Source of the DNA: Curtobacterium sp. BH-2-1-1
Lineage (GTDB): Bacteria > Actinomycetota > Actinomycetes > Actinomycetales > Microbacteriaceae
DNA length: 64,000 nucleotides
Direction: 5' to 3'
Assembly (NCBI RefSeq): GCF_001806325.1
Contig: NZ_CP017580.1
Coordinates: 992,001 to 1,056,000 of the forward strand
Shown here: positions 48,517 through 57,248 of the stretch, in pieces
Position numbering within the stretch: position 1 is the stretch's first letter
How the letters are laid out: each line of letters begins with the position of its first letter
Translations under genes and position numbers: made by a program
Notes under the pieces: model-generated
Told to the model about the DNA's origin: nothing
The model's database searches: none
What the model saw: only the letters and a program-made list of their open reading frames with translations

Positions 48517-50733
48517 TCAGGAGGCTTGCGTCCTGAGGTTCGCTGCCCGCTCCGCTAGTTGGCCGAGATCGTCCAGCACTGCAAGCGCCTGCGCGTCGCC
48601 GCGGGAAGCGTCCACGAGTTCGACAGCGCGCCGGACGTCATCCTCGGCCTCCTCGGCCATGCCCGCTCCGAGTGCTGCCTCTGCGCGCTGTCGTAGCGCT
48701 CGAGCGGAGCCTGTGTCCCACGACATCGCGTCAGCGATCTCCATCCCAGCTCCGGCCGCATCCATTGCTTCCCGCCACCGGCCAAGCGCGTTGGCGGACT
48801 TTGCGATCTCCTCATATGCAACCACTCGCGAGAAGGCGGTCCCGGGGTCGCCGTCGGCTGCGCGTTCAAGATCTTGCAGCACGGCTCGGAACGAAGTTAT
48901 TGCCTCATCGTGTCTGCCGAGCAGGTGGAGCGCTGCGCCGGCCATCGACCGACATTGGACCAGCGCCTCGTCGTCTCCGGATCGCTTGTTGCCTTCAATT
49001 GCAGCGTCGATATGTGGGAGAGCAAGTTCGGGTTGGCGGAGGGCCAGGTGAGCCCACGCAACGTGATATTCAGCGTTCGCTATGACGGCGTCGTTGTGAG
49101 TGACGGATGCGTCATTCAACGCCGCCGTCGCGAGTAGTAACGCGCCCTCTCGATCGCCTCGCTCCATCAACGCCGCCCACGTCTGCAGGCCCAGCAGTCG
49201 CGAGGCGGCTTCGAGATCGCCGATGGCTCGCGCGATCTCCGCTCCTGCTTCGAACAGCTCGTACCAGTGTCCCCAGGCTGGCCACAGATTTGAGAACCAC
49301 TGAAGCTCAGCTGCCAGATGGACGACGCTCCGCGGCGCTTCGCGTTCCTGGCTTGTTCGCAACGCGTTGAAAGCTGCCCACCAATGGTCAGACTCAGTCA
49401 CAATCCATGCTCTCGCGGGAGCTGCTCCGCTGAACACCGATGATGCGGCCGGATGCCCGGTCGGAGCGAACCATCCAGCTGCAGCTCGAAGCGTGTCCAC
49501 TACCGATTGGTGAAGACGTACACGACACTGCGCTGCAGACTCCTTCCCGTTCCCAATCTGCAGTCGGCTGGCTGCGAACGCTCGTAAGAGGTCGTGCAGG
49601 TGGTAACGGTTCCCGGCGCGTGGTTCAAGTAGGCCGAAATCAACCAACTCTTCGAGCGCGTCCTCGGCCTCATCCACCCGTATCCCAAGCGGTGCTGCCC
49701 CAATCGTTGCATCGAACGTTGTTCCGTCAATCACCGAAAGCGATCGGAACACCCTCGACGTCAGTTGGGGCAACTGTCGGTAGGAAACAGCGAAAGTTGC
49801 CTCCACCGAAATCGCTTCCGTCTGCAGCGCAGACAGGTGCTGTTCTTCGAGCTCCATGGCGTGCAAGAAGCTATCGGCGTCCACACCGGGGGCACTTACC
49901 CGAAGGCCGGCGACCCGCAACGCCAACGGGATCCCTGCACACCGGTCGACTAGGGCAGATAGTGATGTGCTGTCCGCGGCGTCGGGGGCGATCCGCAGAA
50001 GTAAGGCAAGGCTGTCCACGTGGGAAAGGGGAGCTACGGCGATGCGTAGGTCCGCGTCCAGTCCCGCAAGCAAACGGCGAGAGGTGACGACGATCGGCGC
50101 CGTCGCCTCCGAGGAGTCGATGGCCAGTCGGACCTGTGACTCGTCCGCGGCGTCGTCGAGCAGTACCGGCCGTCCGTATCGGGCGCTGACCGCTCGCCAC
50201 GTCGCGAGCGCTGCCTCGAGACTGGCTGGAGGCTCGTCCGCGCCTCTGGAAGCAAGAGTGATCAAACGTCGAACGACCTCGAGCGCTGACAGCGGCGCTG
50301 AGGTCTGCCCGGCGAGATCGACGTGCACCCACCCACCGCCACGTCTGTGCAGCGCTTCCGCTGCAAGCGCGGTCTTACCGACACCAGGACCCCCAGAGAC
50401 GGTGATGAGAGACGTGGGTGCGTCCTTCGCGCGCTGAAGGATGCGCGCGACCTCTGCATCACGGGCAGTGAAGTCGTCAACGCTGGACGGCGCTGAGTCG
50501 TTGGTGTCACGGGTTCGGCCGAGTTGCAGGAGCATGTCCCGCTCGGCCGGCCCAGCTTGGAGCGCCCCGGCGAGAGCCTCCAACGTCGCGCGTTGCGGGC
50601 GGCGCGCGACACCGCGTTCGATGTCTCCGAGCGTGCGTACACCTACCCGAGCGGCCTCTGCGAGGCCGCTCAACGACATGCCGGCGGCGATGCGAAGGCG
50701 CCGAAGAACCGCGCCATCTGCTCGGTCGTTCAC
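48517..50733 (-). CDS. HTH-NB-ARC-TPR (STAND) transcriptional regulator
   Basis: 738 residues from GTG 50733, chosen for GAGGA about 6 bases upstream. An XRE helix-turn-helix (VLRRLRIAAGMSLSGLAEAA, VRTLGDIERG) occupies the first 70 residues. An NB-ARC ATPase follows with Walker A GGPGVGKTAL and Walker B RPVLLDDAAD, and LHDLLRAFA marks the winged-helix end of the switch module. The C-terminal 300 residues are TPR-like helices. This is the AfsR-like architecture without the BTAD domain. It is divergent from an MmyB-type regulator gene and has a sister at 51775-53979. Confidence 0.92.
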   Translation of the reverse strand: MNDRADGAVLRRLRIAAGMSLSGLAEAARVGVRTLGDIERGVARRPQRATLEALAGALQAGPAERDMLLQLGRTRDTNDSAPSSVDDFTARDAEVARILQRAKDAPTSLITVSGGPGVGKTALAAEALHRRGGGWVHVDLAGQTSAPLSALEVVRRLITLASRGADEPPASLEAALATWRAVSARYGRPVLLDDAADESQVRLAIDSSEATAPIVVTSRRLLAGLDADLRIAVAPLSHVDSLALLLRIAPDAADSTSLSALVDRCAGIPLALRVAGLRVSAPGVDADSFLHAMELEEQHLSALQTEAISVEATFAVSYRQLPQLTSRVFRSLSVIDGTTFDATIGAAPLGIRVDEAEDALEELVDFGLLEPRAGNRYHLHDLLRAFAASRLQIGNGKESAAQCRVRLHQSVVDTLRAAAGWFAPTGHPAASSVFSGAAPARAWIVTESDHWWAAFNALRTSQEREAPRSVVHLAAELQWFSNLWPAWGHWYELFEAGAEIARAIGDLEAASRLLGLQTWAALMERGDREGALLLATAALNDASVTHNDAVIANAEYHVAWAHLALRQPELALPHIDAAIEGNKRSGDDEALVQCRSMAGAALHLLGRHDEAITSFRAVLQDLERAADGDPGTAFSRVVAYEEIAKSANALGRWREAMDAAGAGMEIADAMSWDTGSARALRQRAEAALGAGMAEEAEDDVRRAVELVDASRGDAQALAVLDDLGQLAERAANLRTQAS

Positions 50734-50805
50734 GGCTTCCTCAATTCCTGCCTGCGTTCTGCATGGTGCCGAGGTCCGGCTCCTGATGGGCTGACGTTCG
50801 ACATC

Positions 50806-50832
50806 ATGCAGCATCAACGGCGCGCGCTGCAT
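50806..50832. promoter_or_regulatory. Inverted repeat in the divergent regulator-regulator promoter
   Basis: ATGCAGC and GCTGCAT are separated by 13 bases between the NB-ARC gene (minus) and the MmyB-type gene (plus). A possible operator, different from the TGTCCC class. Confidence 0.35.
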
Positions 50833-50855
50833 CGGACCACCAGAGAAGAGCCGAT

Positions 50856-51815
50856 ATGCCTATCACGCGGACACCGCTCGGTGAGTACCTGCGCGCACGA
50901 AGAGCGTTGGTGCGACCGGAGGACGTCGGAATCCTCTCCCTCACCCCCCGCCGTGTTGCGGGACTGCGACGAGACGAAGTGGCACGGCGAGCCGGAATCA
51001 GTCAGGAGTACTACCTCCGTCTTGAGCAAGGTAGGGATCGCCAGCCCTCCGACCAGGTCCTGCAAGCGCTGGGCCGCGCCCTTGAACTGGCTCCGTCGGC
51101 CGTTCAACACATGCAGCGGATCGTCCGAATTCAGACAGGGGAAGCTCCTGCTGAGGCAATTGACAACGCCGCACGCGTACTCCCGACCCTCAGCAGCTTG
51201 TTGGATCAGTGGACGGGAACGCCGGCATACATCATGGACGGCAATCAAGACGTTCTGATCGTGAATCCGTTGGCGAGAGCAATGACGGCAGGTGCGCTCA
51301 AGCCGGGTGTGAACCTGCCGCTCTCGGTGTTCTCTGACGGAGGCCGCGCTTCGCTGAAGAACTGGCCGGAGGTGGCGTCCAGAACTGCAGCCACCCTCCG
51401 GTACGGCAGCGATCCGAGAGACCGTCGACTACAAGAGATCGTTGGCTCTCTCGCCGTTCGGGACGAGCAATTCCGGCAGCTCTGGTCCCGACACGATGCG
51501 CACCCCTACCTCAACGGCACAGTTGAGCAGATGGTCCAGGGCTACGGCCAAGTCTCGCTCATCTGCCAGACGCTCGAAGTCCCAGGCTCGAGGCGTTTCG
51601 TCTTGACCGCATTCCACGCGACTGCCGAATCTGACGGCGCCAACGCGCTCGCAAACCTCCGTCGGGAAGTCGACGCAACAGGCCTCGACGGCGGCTCTCA
51701 GCCGGATGACGAGCGAAAATCTCGTACGCTATCGGACGCTGCAATCACGCCGGACGTTGGTTCCCTTGGACCGATCACTGAGCACTTCCGCCGAGAACGT
51801 CTAGTAAGTCGGTGA
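50856..51815 (+). CDS. XRE-family regulator with MmyB-like ligand-binding domain
   Basis: 319 residues. Signature parts are LGEYLRARRALVRPEDVGIL, RRVAGLRRDEVARRAGIS and EYYLRLEQGRDRQPSDQVLQ, then the sensor TGTPAYIMDGNQDVLIVNPL and LQEIVGSLAVRDEQFRQLWS. It has an extra C-terminal tail of about 40 residues after the sensor domain. Its 3' end overlaps the end of the convergent NB-ARC gene by 41 bases (51775-51815), so the tail may be a late extension. Confidence 0.92.
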   Translation: MPITRTPLGEYLRARRALVRPEDVGILSLTPRRVAGLRRDEVARRAGISQEYYLRLEQGRDRQPSDQVLQALGRALELAPSAVQHMQRIVRIQTGEAPAEAIDNAARVLPTLSSLLDQWTGTPAYIMDGNQDVLIVNPLARAMTAGALKPGVNLPLSVFSDGGRASLKNWPEVASRTAATLRYGSDPRDRRLQEIVGSLAVRDEQFRQLWSRHDAHPYLNGTVEQMVQGYGQVSLICQTLEVPGSRRFVLTAFHATAESDGANALANLRREVDATGLDGGSQPDDERKSRTLSDAAITPDVGSLGPITEHFRRERLVSR

Positions 51816-53979
51816 GGTCGCGTTGCAGAGCGTCGAGACGAGCGGGGAGCGAGCGCACCGGGATCGATTGCAGGGCGCGCTCCACGTCAGCGAGCGCTTC
51901 CCCGCTCCGACCCAACGCAATCAGCGCCACAGCGCGCGCTCGAAGGAGCAGCGCCAGCGAAGTCCCCGTGTCCCCAGGCAGCGTCCCGAGGCCGACGTCA
52001 AGAACATCAAGCGCCTCCCGAGGCTCGCCGGCTTCGAGCAGCGAGATTGCAAGCTCAGCTCGTGCAAGAGCCTGCGCATATCGCACGCGGTCATCGACGG
52101 GGTCGAGCCCGGTCACGAGTCCTTCGACCGTTGCCCGCAGCGCAGCCACAGACTCGGTGCGCCGCCCCTGGGCGCGCAACACAAGCCCGAGCATCCCAAG
52201 GGCCTGATGGAGGAAAACGGGATCGTCTTCGGCTTCGAACCCCGTTACGGCCGCCAGGGCGTGCGCCTCTGCACCGTTCGGCTCCGCCTGCTCCAGAAGC
52301 GCCCACGCGACGTGGTAGTGGCCCCAAGCTATAAGGTCCGATGCGCCGGATCGTTCGGCGGCGGAAAGCGCCTCGTGGGCGTGATGCGATGCGAGCGCAT
52401 GGTCAGCCCGTTCGATGTGTGCAGCCCATGCAAGGTGCCCGGCGATTCTTGAGCGCTCGGCATCATCATCCGTGGCTTCTGCAGATTGCTGCGCGAGCAA
52501 ATCAAGCTCGTACCACCGCCCCCAATCTGGCCAAAGGTTTGCGAACCATTGCAGGACGGAGGTCAGCGTGAGAACCGTGTCATGTCGACCGGTCGAGGCC
52601 GCACGCTGAAACGCCGGCCACCAGTGGTCGACTTCGTCGACGATCCAGGCTCGCGCTTCGTCTTGGTCGTCATAGGGCCGCGCCACCGGTGCTCGTCCGG
52701 GAACCACGAAGGCGGACGCTGCAAGGAGAAGTCGGCTCAGCAACCAGCTCGTAAGGCGGTCACGAGCCGTCGACTCCGCTACCGGATCTTCCTGCAATCG
52801 TCCAAGCGCGAACAACCTGATGATGTCGTGAATACGGTACCGATCAGCGCCCCGAGGTTCGGCAAGACCGAGGTCGACAAGCGTTTCCAGATGTTGCTCA
52901 ACGATCGCGGGGTCGCTGCCGAGCGCAGCTGCAACCGTGTCAGGTCCGAAAGTAACGCCGTCAAGTACTGCGGTCACCCTGAAGACCGCAGCGGTATCCG
53001 GGTCCAGGTCGTCGTACGACACTGCGATTGTCGCCGACATCGAGACGTCACCCGCAACCAGCAACGCTAGTCTGCGATCCGGCGACCGAAGGCGGGAGAC
53101 AAGGTCAGCGACGCTGGTCGCTGGCCGACTGGCAACGCGGTTCGCGGCAACTCGAAGCGCAAGTGGGAATCCGTCGCAGATCGAGACCAATTCTGCAACG
53201 GCGCCCTCCTCCCGCTGTTCATATGGGATCGCTCGCTCGACAATTCGTGCTCCGTCCTCAGCATCGAGGACATTGAGCACGATCCGCTTAGCGTCGAGGC
53301 CGGCGAGTGGGCGCCGGGAAGTGGCGACGATCGATGTGCGCCCCTCGACCATCACCGGGCGCACCTGGTCCTCATCCGACACGTTGTCCAGGTGCACCAT
53401 GACGCGCTCCTGGCTGCTCAATTCGATCCACCGTGCGCGGGCAGCGGCGAGTGTGCCTGGTGGGTCACCGGAGTCGCACTGCCGCAAAACGCGTTGCAGA
53501 ACTTCAAGCGCGGTGCTGGACGGGCGACCGTGCCCGCCGAGGTCGACGAAGACTCGCCGGGCGGCGTCCGCGGAGGTACCAAACGCCTCCGTCACCAACG
53601 TCGTTTTCCCGATGCCTGGAGGTCCGGAGACCACGATCAGCGGTGACTCGGTCGCGTGGTCAAGCGCGCGAACAAGTCTGGCTAGCTCGGTGCTTCGACC
53701 AACGAAGTCAGAGACCCTGGGCGGTCGGAAGTCGGCCCGAGCAGCGTCCAGAGGCGCTCTGAGCAACGGCGCGCGCAACCACCGTCGACCATCGTCATCC
53801 AAGTGCAGGCCGTCCATGAGCGCTTGTAGCGTTCGGGGCTGCGGATGGATGCTCTTCCCCCGCTCGATGTCGCTGATCCCGCGAACGCTCACGCCCGAGC
53901 GTTCAGCGAGGGTCTCAAGCGTCAATCCGGCGCCGAGACGCAGGGTACGAAGTCGCGCTGCGAGATCTAGGTCGCTCAC
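51775..53979 (-). CDS. HTH-NB-ARC-TPR (STAND) transcriptional regulator (second copy)
   Basis: 734 residues from GTG 53979, preceded by GGGAGGAG. The helix-turn-helix is LRTLRLGAGLTLETLAERSG with VRGISDIERGK. The ATPase has DFVGRSTELARLV, Walker A SGPPGIGKTTLV, Walker B RVMVHLDNVSD, the sensor IVATSRRPLAGLD and the IHDIIRLFALGRL end. TPR-like helices fill the rest. It is homologous to 48517-50733, for example in the W-rich LQWFANLWPDWGRWYEL block. It lies downstream of the SRPBCC-MBL gene on the same strand with 42 bases between. Confidence 0.92.
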   Translation of the reverse strand: MSDLDLAARLRTLRLGAGLTLETLAERSGVSVRGISDIERGKSIHPQPRTLQALMDGLHLDDDGRRWLRAPLLRAPLDAARADFRPPRVSDFVGRSTELARLVRALDHATESPLIVVSGPPGIGKTTLVTEAFGTSADAARRVFVDLGGHGRPSSTALEVLQRVLRQCDSGDPPGTLAAARARWIELSSQERVMVHLDNVSDEDQVRPVMVEGRTSIVATSRRPLAGLDAKRIVLNVLDAEDGARIVERAIPYEQREEGAVAELVSICDGFPLALRVAANRVASRPATSVADLVSRLRSPDRRLALLVAGDVSMSATIAVSYDDLDPDTAAVFRVTAVLDGVTFGPDTVAAALGSDPAIVEQHLETLVDLGLAEPRGADRYRIHDIIRLFALGRLQEDPVAESTARDRLTSWLLSRLLLAASAFVVPGRAPVARPYDDQDEARAWIVDEVDHWWPAFQRAASTGRHDTVLTLTSVLQWFANLWPDWGRWYELDLLAQQSAEATDDDAERSRIAGHLAWAAHIERADHALASHHAHEALSAAERSGASDLIAWGHYHVAWALLEQAEPNGAEAHALAAVTGFEAEDDPVFLHQALGMLGLVLRAQGRRTESVAALRATVEGLVTGLDPVDDRVRYAQALARAELAISLLEAGEPREALDVLDVGLGTLPGDTGTSLALLLRARAVALIALGRSGEALADVERALQSIPVRSLPARLDALQRDLTDLLDVLGGSAQ

Positions 53980-54021
53980 GCCGCTCCTCCCGGTCGGCAA
54001 CAGCGTAATCCGAAGGGGGCG

Positions 54022-55353
54022 TTACTCGGAAACGTCGCGTTCGTTCTCGTTACGTTGCGGGAGCAGGTCGGGATAGTCAGCCGGGGCGAGGGTTCTACTG
54101 CCGACGAACTCTGCGACAGCTGATGCCTCAAGCGTCGAACGGTTGCCGTGGTTCGGCCAGCGACGGACCATCTCCTCTACGAACGAAACCGCGTCGGAGG
54201 CAGACGCCAGCACCTCGTCGAATTCACGTAGGTATCTCCGGTGTTCCTCCACTTGTGGCAGCGCTGCGTCCGAGTCGGCATCCGGGTCGCGGTGGCTAGC
54301 GATTACCCATGCGGGGCGAAGCGCTTCCACGAGGTCAAGTGCTCGCGACCACCGCTGCCGAGCGGCTCGGTCTGTGCCGATCAGCCAAGGATGTACGCGG
54401 TTGTAAACGAGGTCGCCACCAATCATCGCGTCGAGGTGGCGGACCGACACGACGCTGGTGGGTCGCTCACCAATGAGCCCGACGTCGAACAGTTGAAGAG
54501 TGTGCCCCTCGAGGTCAAGACTCCCGGCTGGGAGCGGGGAGGGCGCTGTCACGGTCGTCGGCAACTTGCCGGGAAAGAGTGTCTCCCACCGCGGCTTGAG
54601 GACGGATTGTGTCTGCGCTTGAGCGTATTGCGCGACGTCGGTCACGGCGGTAGCGATCACGTCGGGAAAAGCTCGGAGCACCTGGTCCAAGCCGAAGAAG
54701 TGGTCGGCCTGACCCTGGGTGATGATGACCGCCCTGAGGCGCTTCCCGCTTGTGCGGATCCATTCGACCAGCTGGTCGCCTTCTTCAGCAGTCATCAGCG
54801 CGTCGATGAGGACCGCGTCGCGTTGACCGGCGACCAGCGTCGCCGTAGTCGGAGACCACGTGGCGGCTGCACCGCCGTCAAGTCCTGCCCTTGCGATTGT
54901 GCGGTACTTGCCGCGCCAGACATCCATCGTCAGCGGCGAGAGCACAGTTCCGCCGGCGCTTCGCAGGCGTTGAGCCAACCACTGTTGAAGGCGTTCACGC
55001 TCAGAGGCAGAGCGGTTGCCCACGCTTTGGGTGCTCCACGTCACCACGCTGCCCTCGCCCTCCTGCGACACACGTACGACAGCGTCCAAGTCGTCGAACG
55101 TTGAGCCACCGGGAACACGGGCCCGGTACGCAGCCAAGCCGTCCTCTGACCGGCGTCGCTCTTCGACGACGCCAAGGTCCGCAGGTGCGCGCCGGATCCA
55201 CCGGCTCGAACCTGCGGCAAGCATTTCAGTGCTGGCACCCGAACCGCCGTGAGCGTTCGCGAAGTCGTCGAACAGTGGCCACACCGCTGTCGGTGACGCG
55301 TCGAAGCGAGCCGCGACCGTGGCGTGCGCTCGACGTACCGGTGATAGCTGCAC
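54022..55353 (-). CDS. SRPBCC domain fused to a metallo-beta-lactamase fold with degenerate zinc motif
   Basis: 443 residues from GTG 55353, with GGAGGGAG upstream. Residues 1-135 resemble a START/SRPBCC ligand-binding fold (HATVAARFDASPTAVWPLFD to GSVVTWSTQS). Residues 165-400 are an MBL fold (VLIDALMTAEEGDQLVEWIR, DAMIGGDLVYNRVHPWL, AWVIASHRDPDAD). The canonical HxHxDH is replaced by TQGQADHFFG, so two metal-ligand histidines are Gln. It either binds one metal or works differently. It is divergent from an MmyB-type regulator, with a perfect operator between them. Confidence 0.85.
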   Translation of the reverse strand: MQLSPVRRAHATVAARFDASPTAVWPLFDDFANAHGGSGASTEMLAAGSSRWIRRAPADLGVVEERRRSEDGLAAYRARVPGGSTFDDLDAVVRVSQEGEGSVVTWSTQSVGNRSASERERLQQWLAQRLRSAGGTVLSPLTMDVWRGKYRTIARAGLDGGAAATWSPTTATLVAGQRDAVLIDALMTAEEGDQLVEWIRTSGKRLRAVIITQGQADHFFGLDQVLRAFPDVIATAVTDVAQYAQAQTQSVLKPRWETLFPGKLPTTVTAPSPLPAGSLDLEGHTLQLFDVGLIGERPTSVVSVRHLDAMIGGDLVYNRVHPWLIGTDRAARQRWSRALDLVEALRPAWVIASHRDPDADSDAALPQVEEHRRYLREFDEVLASASDAVSFVEEMVRRWPNHGNRSTLEASAVAEFVGSRTLAPADYPDLLPQRNENERDVSE

Positions 55354-55402
55354 GAGTCTCCCTCCGCTCCGCCGACCGTACGGACGATGCCCGACTCGAG
55401 GG

Positions 55403-55419
55403 TGTCCCTAACTGGGACA
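55403..55419. promoter_or_regulatory. Perfect TGTCCC-N5-GGGACA operator
   Basis: TGTCCC-TAACT-GGGACA, extended to GTGTCCC/GGGACAC, lies between the SRPBCC-MBL gene (50 bases from its start) and the MmyB-type regulator (84 bases from its start). Confidence 0.75.
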
Positions 55420-55502
55420 CGTGGCACGAACCGATGCCTCAGCTGCGATTGGATAGGTGGAACGGCTTCAGCGTTCCTGCGCCGGCAAGAGGAGGAGACA
55501 AG

Positions 55503-56333
55503 TTGATCCCCAGAGCTTCGCCGTTAGGCGACTACCTCCGAGCCCGTCGCGCCGCGACACGCCCAGAGGACGTCGGTGTGCGCTCACATACCGTTCGGAG
55601 GGTTCCTGGTCTCCGTCGCGATGAAGTGGCCGCCCTCGCTGGAATCAGTCAGGAGTACTACCTCCGTCTCGAACAAGGTCGCGACAGGACCCCGTCAGAT
55701 CAAGTCCTCCATGCGCTCGCACGCGCACTGCATCTCGACGACGCAGGCAGTCAGCATCTGCGTCGACTGGTATCGACGCAACCAAGCGACATCGCAGCCG
55801 AGGAAGCGGCGGTCTCGATCGACGCAATGTCTGCCATCCTCGACTCATGGCCCAACACGCCGGCCTACATTCTCAACTCACGACACGAAGTAGTGCTCTC
55901 GAACGCGCTGGCCAGATGGGTGGTACCGCTCGGGCTTGAGGTAGGTCGAAGTATTCCGGAGGTCGTCTTTACCTTCCCCGAGGTCCGATCCCTTCCCACC
56001 TGGCCGGCGTTGGCGGATCGCACCGCCCGACGCCTTCGGTTTTACGGGCATCCCTACGATCCGCGTCTCCACCAAACAGCGGCAAAGTTGTCCGCGATCG
56101 ACTCCACGTTCCGCGAGCTCTGGGAACGCCATGAAGTTGATCCGTACTACGACGGCGACGTTCGACCGTTCATCGAAGGGCATGGTCAGGTCCCACTTCG
56201 CCACCAGACGTTCGTGGTACCAAACACTCCCGGCTACTTGCTTTGCGCCTACCACGCTGCGCCCGGGTCCGACAGCGCCGCCGCCCTCACGGATCTCGCG
56301 AACCGAATCGCCGCTCGGAAGGCCACCGTATGA
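55503..56333 (+). CDS. XRE-family regulator with MmyB-like ligand-binding domain
   Basis: 276 residues from TTG 55503, chosen for GAGGAGGAG about 5 bases upstream. It shows LGDYLRARRAATRPEDVGVR, RRVPGLRRDEVAALAGIS, EYYLRLEQGRDRTPSDQVLH, then the sensor NTPAYILNSRHEVVLSNALA and RLHQTAAKLSAIDSTFRELW. It is divergent from the SRPBCC-MBL gene and is likely to bind the operator 55403-55419, controlling both. Confidence 0.93.
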   Translation: MIPRASPLGDYLRARRAATRPEDVGVRSHTVRRVPGLRRDEVAALAGISQEYYLRLEQGRDRTPSDQVLHALARALHLDDAGSQHLRRLVSTQPSDIAAEEAAVSIDAMSAILDSWPNTPAYILNSRHEVVLSNALARWVVPLGLEVGRSIPEVVFTFPEVRSLPTWPALADRTARRLRFYGHPYDPRLHQTAAKLSAIDSTFRELWERHEVDPYYDGDVRPFIEGHGQVPLRHQTFVVPNTPGYLLCAYHAAPGSDSAAALTDLANRIAARKATV

Positions 56334-56388
56334 CCCGGAACCCCTCGGTCCGCCCCATCGCCGTGGACATTGACGCCTGAGCCGTCAG

Positions 56389-57023
56389 AGGTCCAGCGCC
56401 CGAGTGGATCGTACTCAGGTCGACGGCGGGAACCGCGCTGATCGACGCCGGATACCCGCACGCCGCTGAGCTCGTGATCCGGTCGATCGAACAGGTCGGC
56501 TCCGAGCCAAGCTGTCATCATCACCCGCGCCCGCACCCGCATCGCCGACTCGGTTCACTACGCTGCAGATCCTTTACAGCCCCGGGCGCCGTGGCCGAGT
56601 CGGCAACCGGGGCGCGGACGGCGAGCAGATTACGCCAATGGAAAGCCGGCACCAGGCACCTCGGACCGTATCTTCTCCGGTGGCCCGCACGTGCCATACG
56701 CGCAGGATAGAACGAACGCGCCGCGTTCCCCGGCGCCAGGGCGCCCACCACGAGCGACCTCGCCCGATGGAACCTCACGGCGATCCCAGTCCGCGGGCGC
56801 ACTCCAAGCAGCACCTCGCACTCGTTGCCCGGAGGAGCGATCACCACCGAAGACGCTCGCATTCTGGACCAGGAAACGTGTCGTTGCCCTCGTGTCGGTT
56901 GCAATCGACGCGGCATTCAGCGGCGATCCGGGCGAAGCAAACCGATCCGCTCAAGCCATCGCCTCGCTGCCTCGCCCCCTGACGCTCCTCGGGCCCGGTC
57001 CACTACCGCGCCGCGAGGAGTGA
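56389..57023 (+). pseudogene. Decayed metallo-beta-lactamase-fold hydrolase gene
   Basis: One frame reads GTALIDAGYPHAAELVIRSI then EQVGSEPS, a typical MBL N-terminus. A frameshift follows, and VIITRARTRIADSVHYAAD corresponds to the ITHAHPDHVGSxxHY region with all metal histidines lost. The last part (ANRSAQAIASLPRPL, LLGPGPLPRREE) resembles the family's closing LLPGHGP segment with its His lost. Several frame changes and no usable start make this a relic. It fills most of the 915 bases between the MmyB-type and TetR genes; 57024-57248 shows nothing recognisable. Confidence 0.6.
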
Positions 57024-57248
57024 CACAAGAGGACCGCCCGTATCCGAAGAGACATGATGCCTGACTGGAAGGGGCCAGCTACGCACCGCGAGGCGCCCGA
57101 GGGGCAGGGTGGCCGAGGCAGAACTGCGTGCAATACGCGGTTCTTCGAGCCTGCCGCACGGCCTTCGCGCGCTACTTGCTCACAGGACCAAGACAGGGCC
57201 ATAACTCGATCTATACCCCACGACCCTTGGGAGCCCGGTTGGGACGAG

